DNA of 64,000 nucleotides from Chloroflexota bacterium (GCA_013112725.1 JABFFZ010000013.1:1-64000); one strand, 5' to 3'; counted from the first letter of the stretch, positions 52,860-62,775 are shown. A program made the numbers and translations. The notes: generated by a model from the sequence alone, not told the origin.

Positions 52860-53571
52860 ACCCAATCAAACATTAGCCACATCGCTCCACGTAGGTGTGG
52901 TATGACCGGTTGATGGCTCTAGTCCCGTCTTCCCGCAATAACAGTTACGTTGAGTCTGGAAATTGGCTGAAGACCGGATGATCTGGCAGGCAACAAACAA
53001 ATGGGTTGTGCGCCTGCCAGACCGTCATGGCACATGTGGCACGTATACAATAGCTGCTCTTTTATCTCAGCAATTCTCAATTTACCAAGAGCCAGCGATT
53101 AAAATCGCGCCTACAGAGAGCAAAGCCCACCTGCGTGGGCTAGTCACCAGTCGGCGCAGGCCGACTTTGCCTTTTGTAGGTGCAGATTTATCTGCCGGAG
53201 CCAGCCAAATTGAGTGACGACCAGACATCTGATTTCTCAAAGAAATCGGATGTCTGGCACGAACGAGTGGAAATATCATTTCCATAAGAGAATTGCTGCT
53301 TTTATACCAACAAAGGGCATAATCTGACATTTTAGCCGGCGGTTGAAACCGCGCCTACACGTGCAAAGTCGGCCTTCGACGACTGGGCCCCAGACCGCGC
53401 AGGCGGTCTTTGCACTTGTTGCCGCGAATTCCATTCGCCGGGCAAAATGACACTTTATGGCCTTTGACAGTATATCTTCTTTGCCTTCGCAAATATGAGT
53501 AAACTCTGTATACTCGACGACAGATGCATTTTAGGGGTTAATCGTCGAGAAACGGAGGTAAAAGAGAGACA
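52860..53571. repeat. Repeat-filled gap between ftsZ and the SARP gene
   Basis: Contents in order: a 10-bp stem-loop TCTGGCAGGC/GCCTGCCAGA (52982-53021); the modular palindromic repeat 53066-53205, almost identical to the reverse complement of 2110-2270; a 17-bp stem CCAGACATCTGATTTCT/AGAAATCGGATGTCTGG with one G-U pair (53221-53257); and a second, diverged modular repeat (53330-53445) with GCGGTTGAAACCGC and GCGAATTCCATTCGC modules. No gene is supported. The last 90 bases hold the promoter region of the next gene. Confidence 0.7.
53486..53549 (+). promoter_or_regulatory. Candidate promoter and leader inverted repeat of the SARP gene
   Basis: TTCGCA (53486-53491), 17-bp spacer, TATACT (53509-53514). 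Overlapping the start region is the inverted repeat CTCGACGA (53513-53520) / TCGTCGAG (53542-53549), followed by the SD GGAGG. It could be an operator or a leader hairpin. Confidence 0.45.
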
Positions 53572-56500
53572 ATGACACAGAATTTAGCGCCTGTCACCTC
53601 CAAAAAACTTTGGTTAAAGTTATTAGGAGCGCCATCGGTTTTCATTGGGGAAGAGCCGGTCACGGGTTTTGTTTCCAATAAAGCAACGGCTTTGTTCTTT
53701 TATCTGGCAGCCACCGGGAAATCCCACACACGGGAAACATTAGCCGGTTTGTTGTGGGGGGATAGCGATGAAGAGCGTGCGCGTAAAAACTTGCGCGATG
53801 TGCTGTTCAATTTGCGCCCCATCGTGGGTAATTATCTGCTTATTTCCCGGCAGACGATTGAGCTGAACATGGCCGCGAACCATGATGTGGATGTGGTGCG
53901 GTTCACAACCATGCTGAAAGAGTTAGGTGATGTGGAAAATCCCTCCCTATCCCCGGCTGCAATGATTTTGCTCCGGGAAGCGGTTGATTTGTACAGAGGC
54001 GAATTTCTCGAGGGGTTTCATATTTCACAATCGCCAGATTTTGCGATGTGGGTGATAGAAGAAAGGGAACGGCTGCGGATGTTGGCCGTGCAATCTTTGC
54101 ATATTTTAACGGAATACCTGACCCAGCAAGGCAATACCGCCTTAGGAATCAAATACGCCACCCGCTTATTGGCGTTGGAACCCTGGCGAGAGGAAACACA
54201 CCGGCAGTTGATGTATTTGTTGGTCTGGAGTGGGCAGCGCAGCGCGGCATTGGCGCAGTATGAAACGTGCCGGCGGTTGTTAAGGGAAAATCTAGGGGTT
54301 GAACCGGAGCCAGAAACGCAGCAGTTGTACGAGAGTATTTTACGTGGCGACCTGATTCTGGTGCATACCACATGGCCCGCCGGAGAAAAGCTGCTCACCA
54401 AAAGCGTGGCCCACAACTTACCGGCGCCATTGACCCGGTTTGTGGGGCGTGAGGCTGATCTGGCGGAAATTGTTGACCGGCTGCTGGATCCTGACTGCCG
54501 GTTGATGACAATTGTGGGGCCGGGTGGGGTAGGCAAAACTCGTCTGGCTCTTCAGGCGGTGCAGAAACTACTGCCGCCGCAGCAGATGCCGACTGCTTTT
54601 ACTGATGGCGTTTACCTGGTACGGCTGGCTTCTGTGGAACAAAATGAACTCAATCGGAGTGTTACCGCCGCGACGAACTTTAACCCGATAGCAGCGGCTA
54701 TCGCTGATGCTTTGCAACTGACGCTGCGTGACCCGGAAGCGCCCACTTCACGTATTCAAAATTATCTACGGGAAAAAGAGATTCTGTTAGTGATGGATAA
54801 TTTTGAGCATCTGGCGGCGGCCGCCAGTTATGTGACGGCGTTGTTGGCGGCTGCCCCTCGGCTCAAGATATTGGTTACATCACGCAGTCGTTTGAATGTG
54901 CGCGGGGAGCAGGTGTACTTGTTGGAGGGGCTGCCATTTCCAACCGATGTGGCGGATACGCTGTCCTGGCAGGGATATAGTTCGGTGCAGTTGTTTTTGC
55001 AGACGGCGCGGGCGGTGGATGCGGGTTTTACATTGTCGCCGGCGGAGCAAACGGCCGTCGTTCGCATTTGTCAGTTGGTGAATGGATTGCCTTTGGGGAT
55101 TGAGTTGGCCGCCAGTTGGGTGCGGGTGCTTTCTTGCCAGGATATTGTGCAGGAATTGGCGCAAAATTTGCGTTTTTTGAGTGCCACCATGCACGATGTG
55201 CCAGAAAGACACCGCAGTTTATGGGCTGTCTTCTCCTATTCCTGGAATATGCTCACGGGCGCAGAACAACAAGCAATGCGGCAGCTTTCTGTATTTCGCA
55301 ACGGCTTTTCGCGGGAAGCGGCCGAGGCGGTAGCCGGGGTTTCTTTACCGGTATTGTTGAAGCTAATAGACCATTCATTTGTACGGCGGGTGATGGGGGC
55401 GATGGGCAAACCACGCTTTGAGATATTGGAAGTGCTGCGTTTGTATGTGGCCGAACATTTACAGCAGAATCCGGGGGAGGGAATGGCCGTACACGGCCGT
55501 CACCAGGATTATTTTATAGCTTTTTTGCGTCAGACGGAGCGCCGGCTGCAAAATGAGGAACAACGGCTGGCATTGGAAGAGATTGGGGAGGAGATTGAAA
55601 ACATACGGGCCGCCTGGCGGTGGGCCGTGTTGCAGCAGCAGGTAACGGCCGTCAACGAAGGATTGTCCAGCCTGTTTGATTATTATGATATGCGCAGCCG
55701 TTTTCAGGAAGGGCAGGATATGTTGCAGCGAGCCGCCGCCATGGTGGCGGCACAGCCTGACAGCGAAGAAAAACAGTTGATATGGGGACGGCTATTGGCG
55801 CGGCAGGGCTGGTTTACCTTCCACGTGGGCCGCTACGGCGAAGCGCAGCGATTGTTACAGCAGAGTGTGACAATGTTACGGCCGTTATCTTCTCTGCCCG
55901 ACCTTGTTTTTTGCCTCAACTACCAGGGCGCCATCCATTACCATTTAGGTGATGACGCCCAGGCAGAAGCCTTGTGCCAGGAAGGCTTAGCTTTAAGCAG
56001 AACAGCCGATTATGAACCGGGCATGGGAATCGCCCTGAACATCCTGGCCCAAATTGCCTATCGCGCGGGGGAGTATGCCACCGCACAGGCATACAGCGAA
56101 CAAAGCCTGGAAATTGTGACGCGGCTGGGCAACCCCTGGAGCCGCGCCTATTCCCTCTCCAACCTGGCACAGGTTGCCTTTGCCCGGCAGGCGTATGACG
56201 AAGCCCGGCGGCTCAACCACATCATCCTGGAAATTCGGGAAGAGATGGGGGACGTGCGCGGTATTGCCATGTGCCTGGAGATGTTGGCGCGCACGGCCGT
56301 AGCCCAGGACCAACTGAGCGATGCCCGCACCCTTTACCAGCGCAGTCTGTACCTTTACCGCGAAATTGGCAATCAACGGGGTATGATCTCCACCCTGGCC
56401 GGTTTAGGGCGGCTGGCCCTGCAACAGGAAGCCTACGAGATCGCCTGCGCTCACTTTGCCGATGCCCTGCAACGCGCCTTCCAACTGAAAAATGTACCTG

Positions 56501-56646
56501 ACCTTTTAGCCATTGCTGCCGGCCTGGTGGGAGCATTATACCGGATGGGCCGCCGGGAAACGGCCGTGACGCTGGAAAAACTGCTGACCACAGACCCTCT
56601 TCCCCTACCCCAACTAGCCGACATAGTGCAAAAACTCCCCAAATAA
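53572..56646 (+). CDS. SARP-type transcriptional regulator with NB-ATPase and TPR domains
   Basis: A 1024-aa AfsR-like protein. It begins with an OmpR/SARP winged helix (LLGAPSVFIGEEPV, LLWGDSDEERARKNLRDVLF; about 15-105) and a bacterial transcriptional activation domain of helical repeats (about 110-260). An NB-ARC-like ATPase follows (Walker A IVGPGGVGKTRLALQAV, near 317; LLVMDNFEHL Walker B; VTSRSRLNVRGEQVYLLEGL; GLPLGIELAASWV; about 290-620). TPR units (GAIHYHLGDDAQAEALCQEG, ALNILAQIAYRAGEYATAQA and others) run to the end. It probably activates genes in response to a ligand bound by the TPRs; targets are unknown. Confidence 0.92.
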   Translation: MTQNLAPVTSKKLWLKLLGAPSVFIGEEPVTGFVSNKATALFFYLAATGKSHTRETLAGLLWGDSDEERARKNLRDVLFNLRPIVGNYLLISRQTIELNMAANHDVDVVRFTTMLKELGDVENPSLSPAAMILLREAVDLYRGEFLEGFHISQSPDFAMWVIEERERLRMLAVQSLHILTEYLTQQGNTALGIKYATRLLALEPWREETHRQLMYLLVWSGQRSAALAQYETCRRLLRENLGVEPEPETQQLYESILRGDLILVHTTWPAGEKLLTKSVAHNLPAPLTRFVGREADLAEIVDRLLDPDCRLMTIVGPGGVGKTRLALQAVQKLLPPQQMPTAFTDGVYLVRLASVEQNELNRSVTAATNFNPIAAAIADALQLTLRDPEAPTSRIQNYLREKEILLVMDNFEHLAAAASYVTALLAAAPRLKILVTSRSRLNVRGEQVYLLEGLPFPTDVADTLSWQGYSSVQLFLQTARAVDAGFTLSPAEQTAVVRICQLVNGLPLGIELAASWVRVLSCQDIVQELAQNLRFLSATMHDVPERHRSLWAVFSYSWNMLTGAEQQAMRQLSVFRNGFSREAAEAVAGVSLPVLLKLIDHSFVRRVMGAMGKPRFEILEVLRLYVAEHLQQNPGEGMAVHGRHQDYFIAFLRQTERRLQNEEQRLALEEIGEEIENIRAAWRWAVLQQQVTAVNEGLSSLFDYYDMRSRFQEGQDMLQRAAAMVAAQPDSEEKQLIWGRLLARQGWFTFHVGRYGEAQRLLQQSVTMLRPLSSLPDLVFCLNYQGAIHYHLGDDAQAEALCQEGLALSRTADYEPGMGIALNILAQIAYRAGEYATAQAYSEQSLEIVTRLGNPWSRAYSLSNLAQVAFARQAYDEARRLNHIILEIREEMGDVRGIAMCLEMLARTAVAQDQLSDARTLYQRSLYLYREIGNQRGMISTLAGLGRLALQQEAYEIACAHFADALQRAFQLKNVPDLLAIAAGLVGALYRMGRRETAVTLEKLLTTDPLPLPQLADIVQKLPK

Positions 56647-56683
56647 AAACGGCGCTGCTCTAAAAAGCAGCGCCGCTTTATTT
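56641..56683. terminator. Bidirectional intrinsic terminator
   Basis: A 10-bp GC-rich stem (56650-56659 with 56666-56675) has AAATAAAAA on the left and CTTTATTT on the right. It serves both the SARP gene and the convergent fasciclin gene. Confidence 0.8.
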
Positions 56684-56700
56684 CCCCCGCAAAATTTACA

Positions 56701-57627
56701 TTAGGGTACCATGACAGTATCAATCACATGAATCACGCCGTTAGAAGCCTGGATATTGAACAACACAATGTTGGCGCCACCCACAACAACCTGCCCACCA
56801 TTAAAGCTTACCGGTAGATTGGCCCCATTTAAGGTGGGAATGCGGCTGCTGTTTGCCACCTGGTTGATGCTGAGTGAGTCGCCGACCACATGATAAGTCA
56901 GAATCCTGGTCAAGTCCCCCTTGGGATCAGCCAGTAAGGCATTGATAGTTTCTTCACCCAGAGCGGCAAAAGCATCATCCGTAGGCGCAAAGACAGTGTA
57001 ATCACCAGGGCTGGCAAAAACGCTGACCAGACCGGCTGCATCTAGCGCCGCCACCAGGGTATCAAAATTGCTATTAGCTACCGCAATCTCAGCGATGGTC
57101 TTGGTGGGGTCGCCCAGCGGTGAAAGGTCCAATGCATTCACCGGCGGCGGAATCACGGCATCAATGACATGGATAATGCCGTTAGAGGCTTCAATATCGG
57201 TCATAATAATCTTGGCCGTGACGCCATCAGGGGTGGTGATAACGGCGTTGCCGCCCTTCACCGCCACATTAAACGGTTTGCCGTCAAAAGCGGTTTTTAA
57301 GGTGCCGGCTGCCAATACATCGGCGGCCTTCAAACTGCCGGGGACTACATGGTAGAGCAGAATGTTGGGCAGTGTGGCTTCCGGATCAATGCCGCTGGCA
57401 GCCAGAGCCGCAAAAGCGGCATCGGTGGGGGCAAAGACGGTGAAGGGGCCGTCACTTTCCAGCGTACTTTTCAGGCCAGCCGCTTCCACCGCGCCAACCA
57501 ACTGGGTAAAGTTCCCATTTTCTTTGGCAATATCGTAGATTGTATTGCCCGATGCAGCGGTCAGGCTGCTGGTAGCCAGTACCAACAGCAGGGACATCAC
57601 AACTAAAGCAGAAATTTTCTTGAACAT
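56701..57627 (-). CDS. Secreted protein with two fasciclin (FAS1) domains
   Basis: A 308-aa protein from ATG 57627 (AAAGGAGTTAAAA upstream; an earlier in-frame ATG lacks a ribosome site). A signal peptide (KKISALVVMSLLLVLATSSL) is followed by two FAS1 domains of about 130 residues: TIYDIAKENGNFTQLVGAVE and FTVFAPTDAAFAALAASGID in the first, TIAEIAVANSNFDTLVAALD and YTVFAPTDDAFAALGEETIN in the second. Both end in a VIHVIDAV/VIHVIDTV strand. FAS1 domains mediate adhesion outside the cell. No anchor is present. Confidence 0.93.
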   Translation of the reverse strand: MFKKISALVVMSLLLVLATSSLTAASGNTIYDIAKENGNFTQLVGAVEAAGLKSTLESDGPFTVFAPTDAAFAALAASGIDPEATLPNILLYHVVPGSLKAADVLAAGTLKTAFDGKPFNVAVKGGNAVITTPDGVTAKIIMTDIEASNGIIHVIDAVIPPPVNALDLSPLGDPTKTIAEIAVANSNFDTLVAALDAAGLVSVFASPGDYTVFAPTDDAFAALGEETINALLADPKGDLTRILTYHVVGDSLSINQVANSSRIPTLNGANLPVSFNGGQVVVGGANIVLFNIQASNGVIHVIDTVMVP

Positions 57628-57956
57628 TTTTAACTCCTTTTTGGGTGTATGTTGCTTTTCAAATTGCGCTAACAATGTCCATTATCTCCTATCCTCTGAC
57701 ATTGTGTACAATAGCTCATATTTGTCTAATAATTGTATATATTTTGTAAAAATATGGCGCGTGATATCACCCACAAGACCGCGTAACCGCTACCTGCGCA
57801 TATTAAAAGTACGCAGATTGTCCTGGTTTTGTATGTATTTGCCTGGGTTCCTAAGGGTTTTGTGACCTACGGTATGATGCATGGGGCCTTTTCACGCATC
57901 ATGCATCGCCATATTTTGCGCAAAATTATGGTGAGTACGTGAACACCTAAACATTA

Positions 57957-57962
57957 TATAAT
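57957..57962 (+). promoter_or_regulatory. -10 box very close to a start codon (possible leaderless mRNA)
   Basis: TATAAT ends six bases before the ATG at 57969, which would put transcription start at or within a base of the A of ATG. There is no SD. No good -35 is seen. The 341-bp divergent gap 57628-57968 is otherwise AT-rich with no recognised feature. Confidence 0.45.
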
Positions 57963-57968
57963 TGCCCT

Positions 57969-60596
57969 ATGCAGCTCATTATGACCCACGAGAACGCTGA
58001 TTTTGACGCGATTGCTTCGCTGTTAGCGGCGCACCGGTTGTACCCGCAGGCGATACCACTGCTGCCGCGCCGGGTGAATCGCAATGTGGAGCAGTTTTTG
58101 ACGCTCTATTGGGATGCGCTGCCTTTTGTACGGCCGTCTGACTGGCACAAACGCAAAATCAGTGAAGTGCTGCTGGTGGATACCCATGCGTTGAATTCGG
58201 TGCGAGGGGTGGTGAAACGGCCGTCCGTGCATGTCATTGACCATCATACCGATTACCAGCCCCAGGCACGGTGGCATTACCAGGTAGAAGCGGTGGGGGC
58301 GACGGTGACGCTGCTGGTGGAACGGTTACAGAGCGCGGGCCTGGCGCTGTCGGCCGAAGAAACGACGCTGCTGTTATTGGGCATTTACGAAGATACGGGG
58401 GCGCTGACCTATGACACGACCACCCCGCGCGACCTGTTGGCGGCGGCCTGGCTGTTGGGCCAGGGCGCAGTGCTGGCAGTGGCGCGCCGCTTTTTGAACC
58501 TGCCCTTGACGGAAAAGCAGTTCGCCTTGTATGACCAGTTGTTCACGGCCGTGACCTGGCATGATGTGTACGGCCAATCGGTGGCTATCACCGCAGCCAC
58601 CGCGCCCGATGATTTTGACGAGGAAATCTCCGGCATTGCCCACCGGCTGCGTGAATCGCTGACGCCGGCAGCCTTGTTTATGCTGGTGCAGTTACAGCGG
58701 GATGTGCAGGTGGTGGCCCGCAGCGCCAGCGACAAGGTGGATGTGGGTGTGGTGGCCAAAGCGTTGGGCGGCGGTGGGCACAGCCGGGCGGCGGCAGCGC
58801 ACGTATCCGGGAAGTCGCTCACGGCCGTTATCACCGATATTCTCCACGTACTGCCCCAGGCCGTTGCGCCGCTGGCGCAGGTGGCGGAACTGATGTCCTT
58901 TGGGGTGCAAACGTTACCGCCGTCGGTAACGGTGGCCGAGGCTGCCGAAGTTATCCGCCGTTTTGGGTATGAAGGGTATCCGGTGCTAGACCCGGAGAGC
59001 AAGCAGGTGGTAGGGCTGCTCACGCGCCGCGCCGTTGACCGGGCGCTGAGCCACAACATGAGCAATCTGCCCATCAGCCGCATTATGAAGACGGGCAATA
59101 TAACGGTACGGCCGTCTGACTCCATTGACCACCTGCAAAAAGTGATGCTGAGCGAGGGATGGGGGCAAATTCCGGTGTTGGCTGAAGGCGATCAGGCGGC
59201 CAATGGCGTGCCCATCGGCATTGTCACCCGCACCGATTTACTCAACTACCTGTTCAAACCCGGCCCGCGCCCGGCCGAACCAGACATGCGCCAGATGCTC
59301 ATGGAAAAGCTGCCGCCGCCCTTGTGGGCGCTGGTGCAGGCCGTGGGCGAGGTAGCGGCAGAATTGGGCCAGCCCCTTTATTTTGTGGGTGGTATTGTGC
59401 GCGACTTGCTGCTGGGCCAATCACCCACCGATCTGGACATGGTGGTAGAAGGAGACGCCATCCGCCTGGCGCGGCAGTTGCAGCAAACGGTGGGTGGCGA
59501 GGTTCATGCGCACGGCCGTTTCGGCACTGCCAAATGGACGCTGGACATGGCCGTGTGGCAAACCTTACTGGCCGATCCCCCCCCCACACCGCCACTCTCT
59601 TCCATAGACTTCGTCACCGCCCGCACTGAATTCTACCGGGAGCCATCCGCGTTGCCAGAGGTGACGCATGGCTCCATCAAGCTGGATTTACACCGGCGCG
59701 ATTTCACCATCAACACCCTGGCAGTGCGGCTGGATGGCGCGTTTTTGGGGCAGTTGCTCGATTTTTACGGTGGGCAGCGTGACCTGGCGCAGGGCATCAT
59801 CCGCGTGCTGCACAGCCTGAGTTTTGTGGACGACCCCACCCGCATTTTGCGGGCGGTACGCCTGGAGCAGCGGTTAGGGTTTCATATTGAGGCGCGCACG
59901 GCGGAGTTAATCGCCAATGCACTGCCCTTATTGGAGCGCGTTTCCGGCTCGCGCATTCGCCATGAGTTTGAATTGGCTTTCCGAGAGAGTGACCCGGCGC
60001 CGGTAATGCACCGACTGGCGGAATTGGAGGTGCTGGGACATCTACATCCGGCGGCTACCTGGACGGCGGCCCATGCAGCGGCGTTTGCCCGGCTACGGCC
60101 GTTGCTGACCGACTCGCTCTGGCAAACGTTCCAGGAAGATGAAACACCCGCTTTCCTTTATTTTGCGCTGTGGGTGACACCGCTGCCGGAACCGACGCAA
60201 TCAGAACTGATGGAGCGTCTGCGGGTGCGTAAGCTAACCCGGCTGGATGTGGCGGCCTGCTTCCAGGCGTGGGCGGCGCTGACCCACTTGCCGCCGGACG
60301 CCCGCCCCAGCCAGGTGGAAAAGGCATTACGGCCGTATCACCCCCGTGTGCTGTTGGTCGTCCGCGCCTTGCTGGACGAGGCGTGGCTGGTGGCCCTGTT
60401 GGAGCAATATGTGCGGGAGTGGCGGGGGATAAAAACGGCCGTGACCGGCAACGACCTGCGCGCTCTGGGCCTGAAACCCGGTCCCCGTTTTGGCGCGATT
60501 TTGGATGAACTGTTGGCGGCGCGGCTGGACGGCCGTGTGGCCGACGAAGCTGGCGAACGGGCACTGCTGGCCGAACTGATCCACGTTCTGCAATGA
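57969..60596 (+). CDS. DHH phosphoesterase - CBS pair - CCA-adding nucleotidyltransferase fusion
   Basis: An 875-aa protein. Residues 1-290 form a DHH/DHHA1 phosphoesterase (THENADFDAIASLLAAH, VDTHALN, VIDHHTDY, GGGGHSRAAAAH). Two CBS domains follow (about 305-425; FGYEGYPVLDPESKQVVGLL and WGQIPVLAEGDQAANG). Residues about 450-875 are a class II tRNA nucleotidyltransferase/poly(A) polymerase (YFVGGIVRDLLLGQSPTDLD, VVEGDAIRLARQLQ, RRDFTINTLAVRL, FVDDPTRILRAVRLEQRLGF). The domain order is a known fusion in several phyla. It should add CCA to tRNAs or nucleotides to RNA, with DHH turnover activity and adenylate sensing by CBS; the link is inferred. Confidence 0.92.
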   Translation: MQLIMTHENADFDAIASLLAAHRLYPQAIPLLPRRVNRNVEQFLTLYWDALPFVRPSDWHKRKISEVLLVDTHALNSVRGVVKRPSVHVIDHHTDYQPQARWHYQVEAVGATVTLLVERLQSAGLALSAEETTLLLLGIYEDTGALTYDTTTPRDLLAAAWLLGQGAVLAVARRFLNLPLTEKQFALYDQLFTAVTWHDVYGQSVAITAATAPDDFDEEISGIAHRLRESLTPAALFMLVQLQRDVQVVARSASDKVDVGVVAKALGGGGHSRAAAAHVSGKSLTAVITDILHVLPQAVAPLAQVAELMSFGVQTLPPSVTVAEAAEVIRRFGYEGYPVLDPESKQVVGLLTRRAVDRALSHNMSNLPISRIMKTGNITVRPSDSIDHLQKVMLSEGWGQIPVLAEGDQAANGVPIGIVTRTDLLNYLFKPGPRPAEPDMRQMLMEKLPPPLWALVQAVGEVAAELGQPLYFVGGIVRDLLLGQSPTDLDMVVEGDAIRLARQLQQTVGGEVHAHGRFGTAKWTLDMAVWQTLLADPPPTPPLSSIDFVTARTEFYREPSALPEVTHGSIKLDLHRRDFTINTLAVRLDGAFLGQLLDFYGGQRDLAQGIIRVLHSLSFVDDPTRILRAVRLEQRLGFHIEARTAELIANALPLLERVSGSRIRHEFELAFRESDPAPVMHRLAELEVLGHLHPAATWTAAHAAAFARLRPLLTDSLWQTFQEDETPAFLYFALWVTPLPEPTQSELMERLRVRKLTRLDVAACFQAWAALTHLPPDARPSQVEKALRPYHPRVLLVVRALLDEAWLVALLEQYVREWRGIKTAVTGNDLRALGLKPGPRFGAILDELLAARLDGRVADEAGERALLAELIHVLQ

Positions 60597-60663
60597 ATAA
60601 CGGGTATAATCCCTTTTCACTGGCCCGCTTGTAACTGGGAGAATCATCAAATTAAACCAATCA

Positions 60664-61542
60664 TTGCCCACAAACCTGAACTCATTTGCCGATTACAGAG
60701 AGGAAGGCCATCATTGGATCACCCTGGCTTCAGGCGAATTTTATCCGGACATCTTAGCCGATGCTGTGGCTTTGTATGAACCTGTATTGGTGTTGTTCAA
60801 AAAGCTTTTGTTGACTTCGGAATCTTCTCAGCGTTTGTTGCTGCAAATCGCGGAGGTGGAGTCACAATGGATGCGCATTCAGTTATGCCGGGTATTTCGC
60901 AAGTACGTTAGCCCGGCAACGCCGGTGGAGATGCTTAAAAAGAAAAGGCAGGCACAACAGATAAATGCGCAGTTTGGGTGGGATTTCCGGGCAATTCAGG
61001 AAGTGCAGGCGGCCTTTATGTCACGGCCGTTGCCAGACGAAGCTCTCTGCGCCATATTATGGGAATATAAAAGTCGCGGGCAGAAAGGGTATGATCTGAC
61101 CGACCGTTTCTTTATCATGTTCCGTGCCCAATTCCCTGATTTATATATTGACAGTCCACAAAGAGCCGGGCGGGACATCCGCTTGGGCAATGCCATCAAA
61201 GACTATACCAATCCAGATCGTCCTGTAGATTTTGTTGTCTACAATGCAGCCGGAGACCAGGTGATCGCCATTGGTCTGGCTCGATATGATTCTGATAGAG
61301 GTGGCGCCCAAGAAGATGATCGCACGGGCGGTTACAAAAACTGTGCCAACGAAGTCTTGAACTATGCCCAGAAAAATGGCCTTGGACTCAAGATGCTTTT
61401 TATCAATGATGGCCCGGGTTTGTTGCTTGGTTCAATGTGGCATGATTACGCGGCTTTAGAGCAAAGCTGGCCGGGCAAAATAATGGTTTTGACCTTACGC
61501 ATGGTTCCAGGCAGATTAACGCGGGAATGGCTTGAACGCTAG
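60664..61542 (+). CDS. Putative type II restriction endonuclease
   Basis: A 292-aa soluble protein next to a DNA methyltransferase gene (43-bp gap), with the same direction. The centre reads RPVDFVVYNAAGDQVIAIGL then ARYDSDRGGAQEDDRTGGYK. This contains the acidic residue spacing of a nuclease core, and similar DSDRGGAQEDDR stretches occur in restriction enzymes as I remember them. The rest is not recognised. The start is uncertain: TTG 60664 is used, yet the frame is open upstream and GGGAG lies at 60637-60641, so an unusual codon may be used. Target sequence unknown. Confidence 0.6.
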   Translation: MPTNLNSFADYREEGHHWITLASGEFYPDILADAVALYEPVLVLFKKLLLTSESSQRLLLQIAEVESQWMRIQLCRVFRKYVSPATPVEMLKKKRQAQQINAQFGWDFRAIQEVQAAFMSRPLPDEALCAILWEYKSRGQKGYDLTDRFFIMFRAQFPDLYIDSPQRAGRDIRLGNAIKDYTNPDRPVDFVVYNAAGDQVIAIGLARYDSDRGGAQEDDRTGGYKNCANEVLNYAQKNGLGLKMLFINDGPGLLLGSMWHDYAALEQSWPGKIMVLTLRMVPGRLTREWLER

Positions 61543-61584
61543 ACAGGTGAGATATGGCAACCGGAGTTTCTAAAACAAGGTGGA

Positions 61585-62775
61585 ATGGTGATGAATTTGG
61601 AATATAAAGGCGAGCAGGATAATGCTCTCTCTTTAGTTTACAAAAACAAACAGCCAGAATCACAAGTTTTGTTGACTGAACCCGGCCAATATAAATGCCT
61701 GTATCAAAAAGATAATCACAATCGTCTATATTATGGTGATAATTTACCGATTCTGGCCTCACTATATCGAAACCCATCTATACGTGGACAGGTTCGGCTT
61801 GTGTATATTGATCCGCCCTATGCAACAGGCAACGTTTTCCAGTCTCGCAACCAGGAAGATGCTTACACCGATTTGCTTGCTGGAGCGCGTTATGTTGAGT
61901 TCATGCGCCAGCGGCTCATCCTGCTACGGGAGCTACTGGCGGAAGATGGTTCCATTTATATCCATCTGGATGCCAACATGGTGTTTCACATCAAGATCAT
62001 CATGGATGAAATATTCGGTGCGCGGCAATTTCGCGGTTTTATCACCAGGAAAAAATGCAACCCAAAAAATTACACCCGTAAGACTTACGGGAGTATTTCT
62101 GATTACATCTTGTTCTACACCAAATCTGACAACTATGTTTGGCATCGCCCCTATGATGACTGGACGTCAGAAGATATTGAAAAAGAATATCAATATATTG
62201 AGGAGGGAACGGGACGTCGGTATAAGAAAGTACCTGTTCACGCGCCAGGAGTACGAAATGGGGCTACCGGACAGCCCTGGCGGGGCAAGATGCCGCCACC
62301 GGGAAAACATTGGCAATACACACCAGATAAGTTGGATGATATGGATGCCAGAGGTGAAATATATTGGTCGCCCACCGGTAATCCACGGCGCAAGGTTTAC
62401 CTGGATGGAAGTCAGGGCAAACCGGTGCAAGACATCTGGCTTGATTTCAAAGATGCACACAATCAGAATATTCAGATAACTGGTTACCCTACAGAGAAAA
62501 ACCCTGATCTGTTAGCGCGTATTATTCAGGCGTCTTCAAATCCCGAGGACATCGTATTAGATTGTTTTGCCAGTTCTGGCACAACATTGTTAGCCGCTAA
62601 TCAACTAAACCGCCGTTGGATCGGAGTAGATGACAGCCAACATGCCCTGGAAACCATCCTCAAGCGGCTTGCTATTGGCAGCGAAGCAATGGGAGATTTT
62701 GTAACCAGAAATGGGCAAAACAAAAAAAGGGTAACATCTGAACCGCAGCCCAGGACTTTGTGGGAGATTTTGTAA
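61585..62775 (+). CDS. Site-specific DNA methyltransferase, beta class, C-terminally frameshifted
   Basis: A 396-aa amino-methyltransferase. Motif IV LVYIDPPYATGN (about 72-83) precedes the SAM-binding motif I LDCFASSGTTLLAANQLNRR (about 335-354), the order of beta-class N6-adenine/N4-cytosine enzymes. It pairs with the putative endonuclease upstream. The last seven residues (RTLWEIL) come from a frameshift caused by a tandem duplication at 62691-62832. The ancestral tail, now out of frame, runs to 62987. As the tail lies beyond the core motifs, activity may persist. SD AAGGTGG precedes ATG 61585. Confidence 0.9.
   Translation: MVMNLEYKGEQDNALSLVYKNKQPESQVLLTEPGQYKCLYQKDNHNRLYYGDNLPILASLYRNPSIRGQVRLVYIDPPYATGNVFQSRNQEDAYTDLLAGARYVEFMRQRLILLRELLAEDGSIYIHLDANMVFHIKIIMDEIFGARQFRGFITRKKCNPKNYTRKTYGSISDYILFYTKSDNYVWHRPYDDWTSEDIEKEYQYIEEGTGRRYKKVPVHAPGVRNGATGQPWRGKMPPPGKHWQYTPDKLDDMDARGEIYWSPTGNPRRKVYLDGSQGKPVQDIWLDFKDAHNQNIQITGYPTEKNPDLLARIIQASSNPEDIVLDCFASSGTTLLAANQLNRRWIGVDDSQHALETILKRLAIGSEAMGDFVTRNGQNKKRVTSEPQPRTLWEIL

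Noticed and set aside
52982-53021. Signal-recognition-particle or other small RNA
   Set aside because: There is a good 10-bp stem, but the conserved SRP loop sequences are missing and no promoter or terminator frames it.
52963-53217. Possible 84-aa protein after ftsZ
   Set aside because: Most of it is a translation of the dispersed palindromic repeat; the same peptide appears in the other copy near 2.2 kb in an unrelated context.
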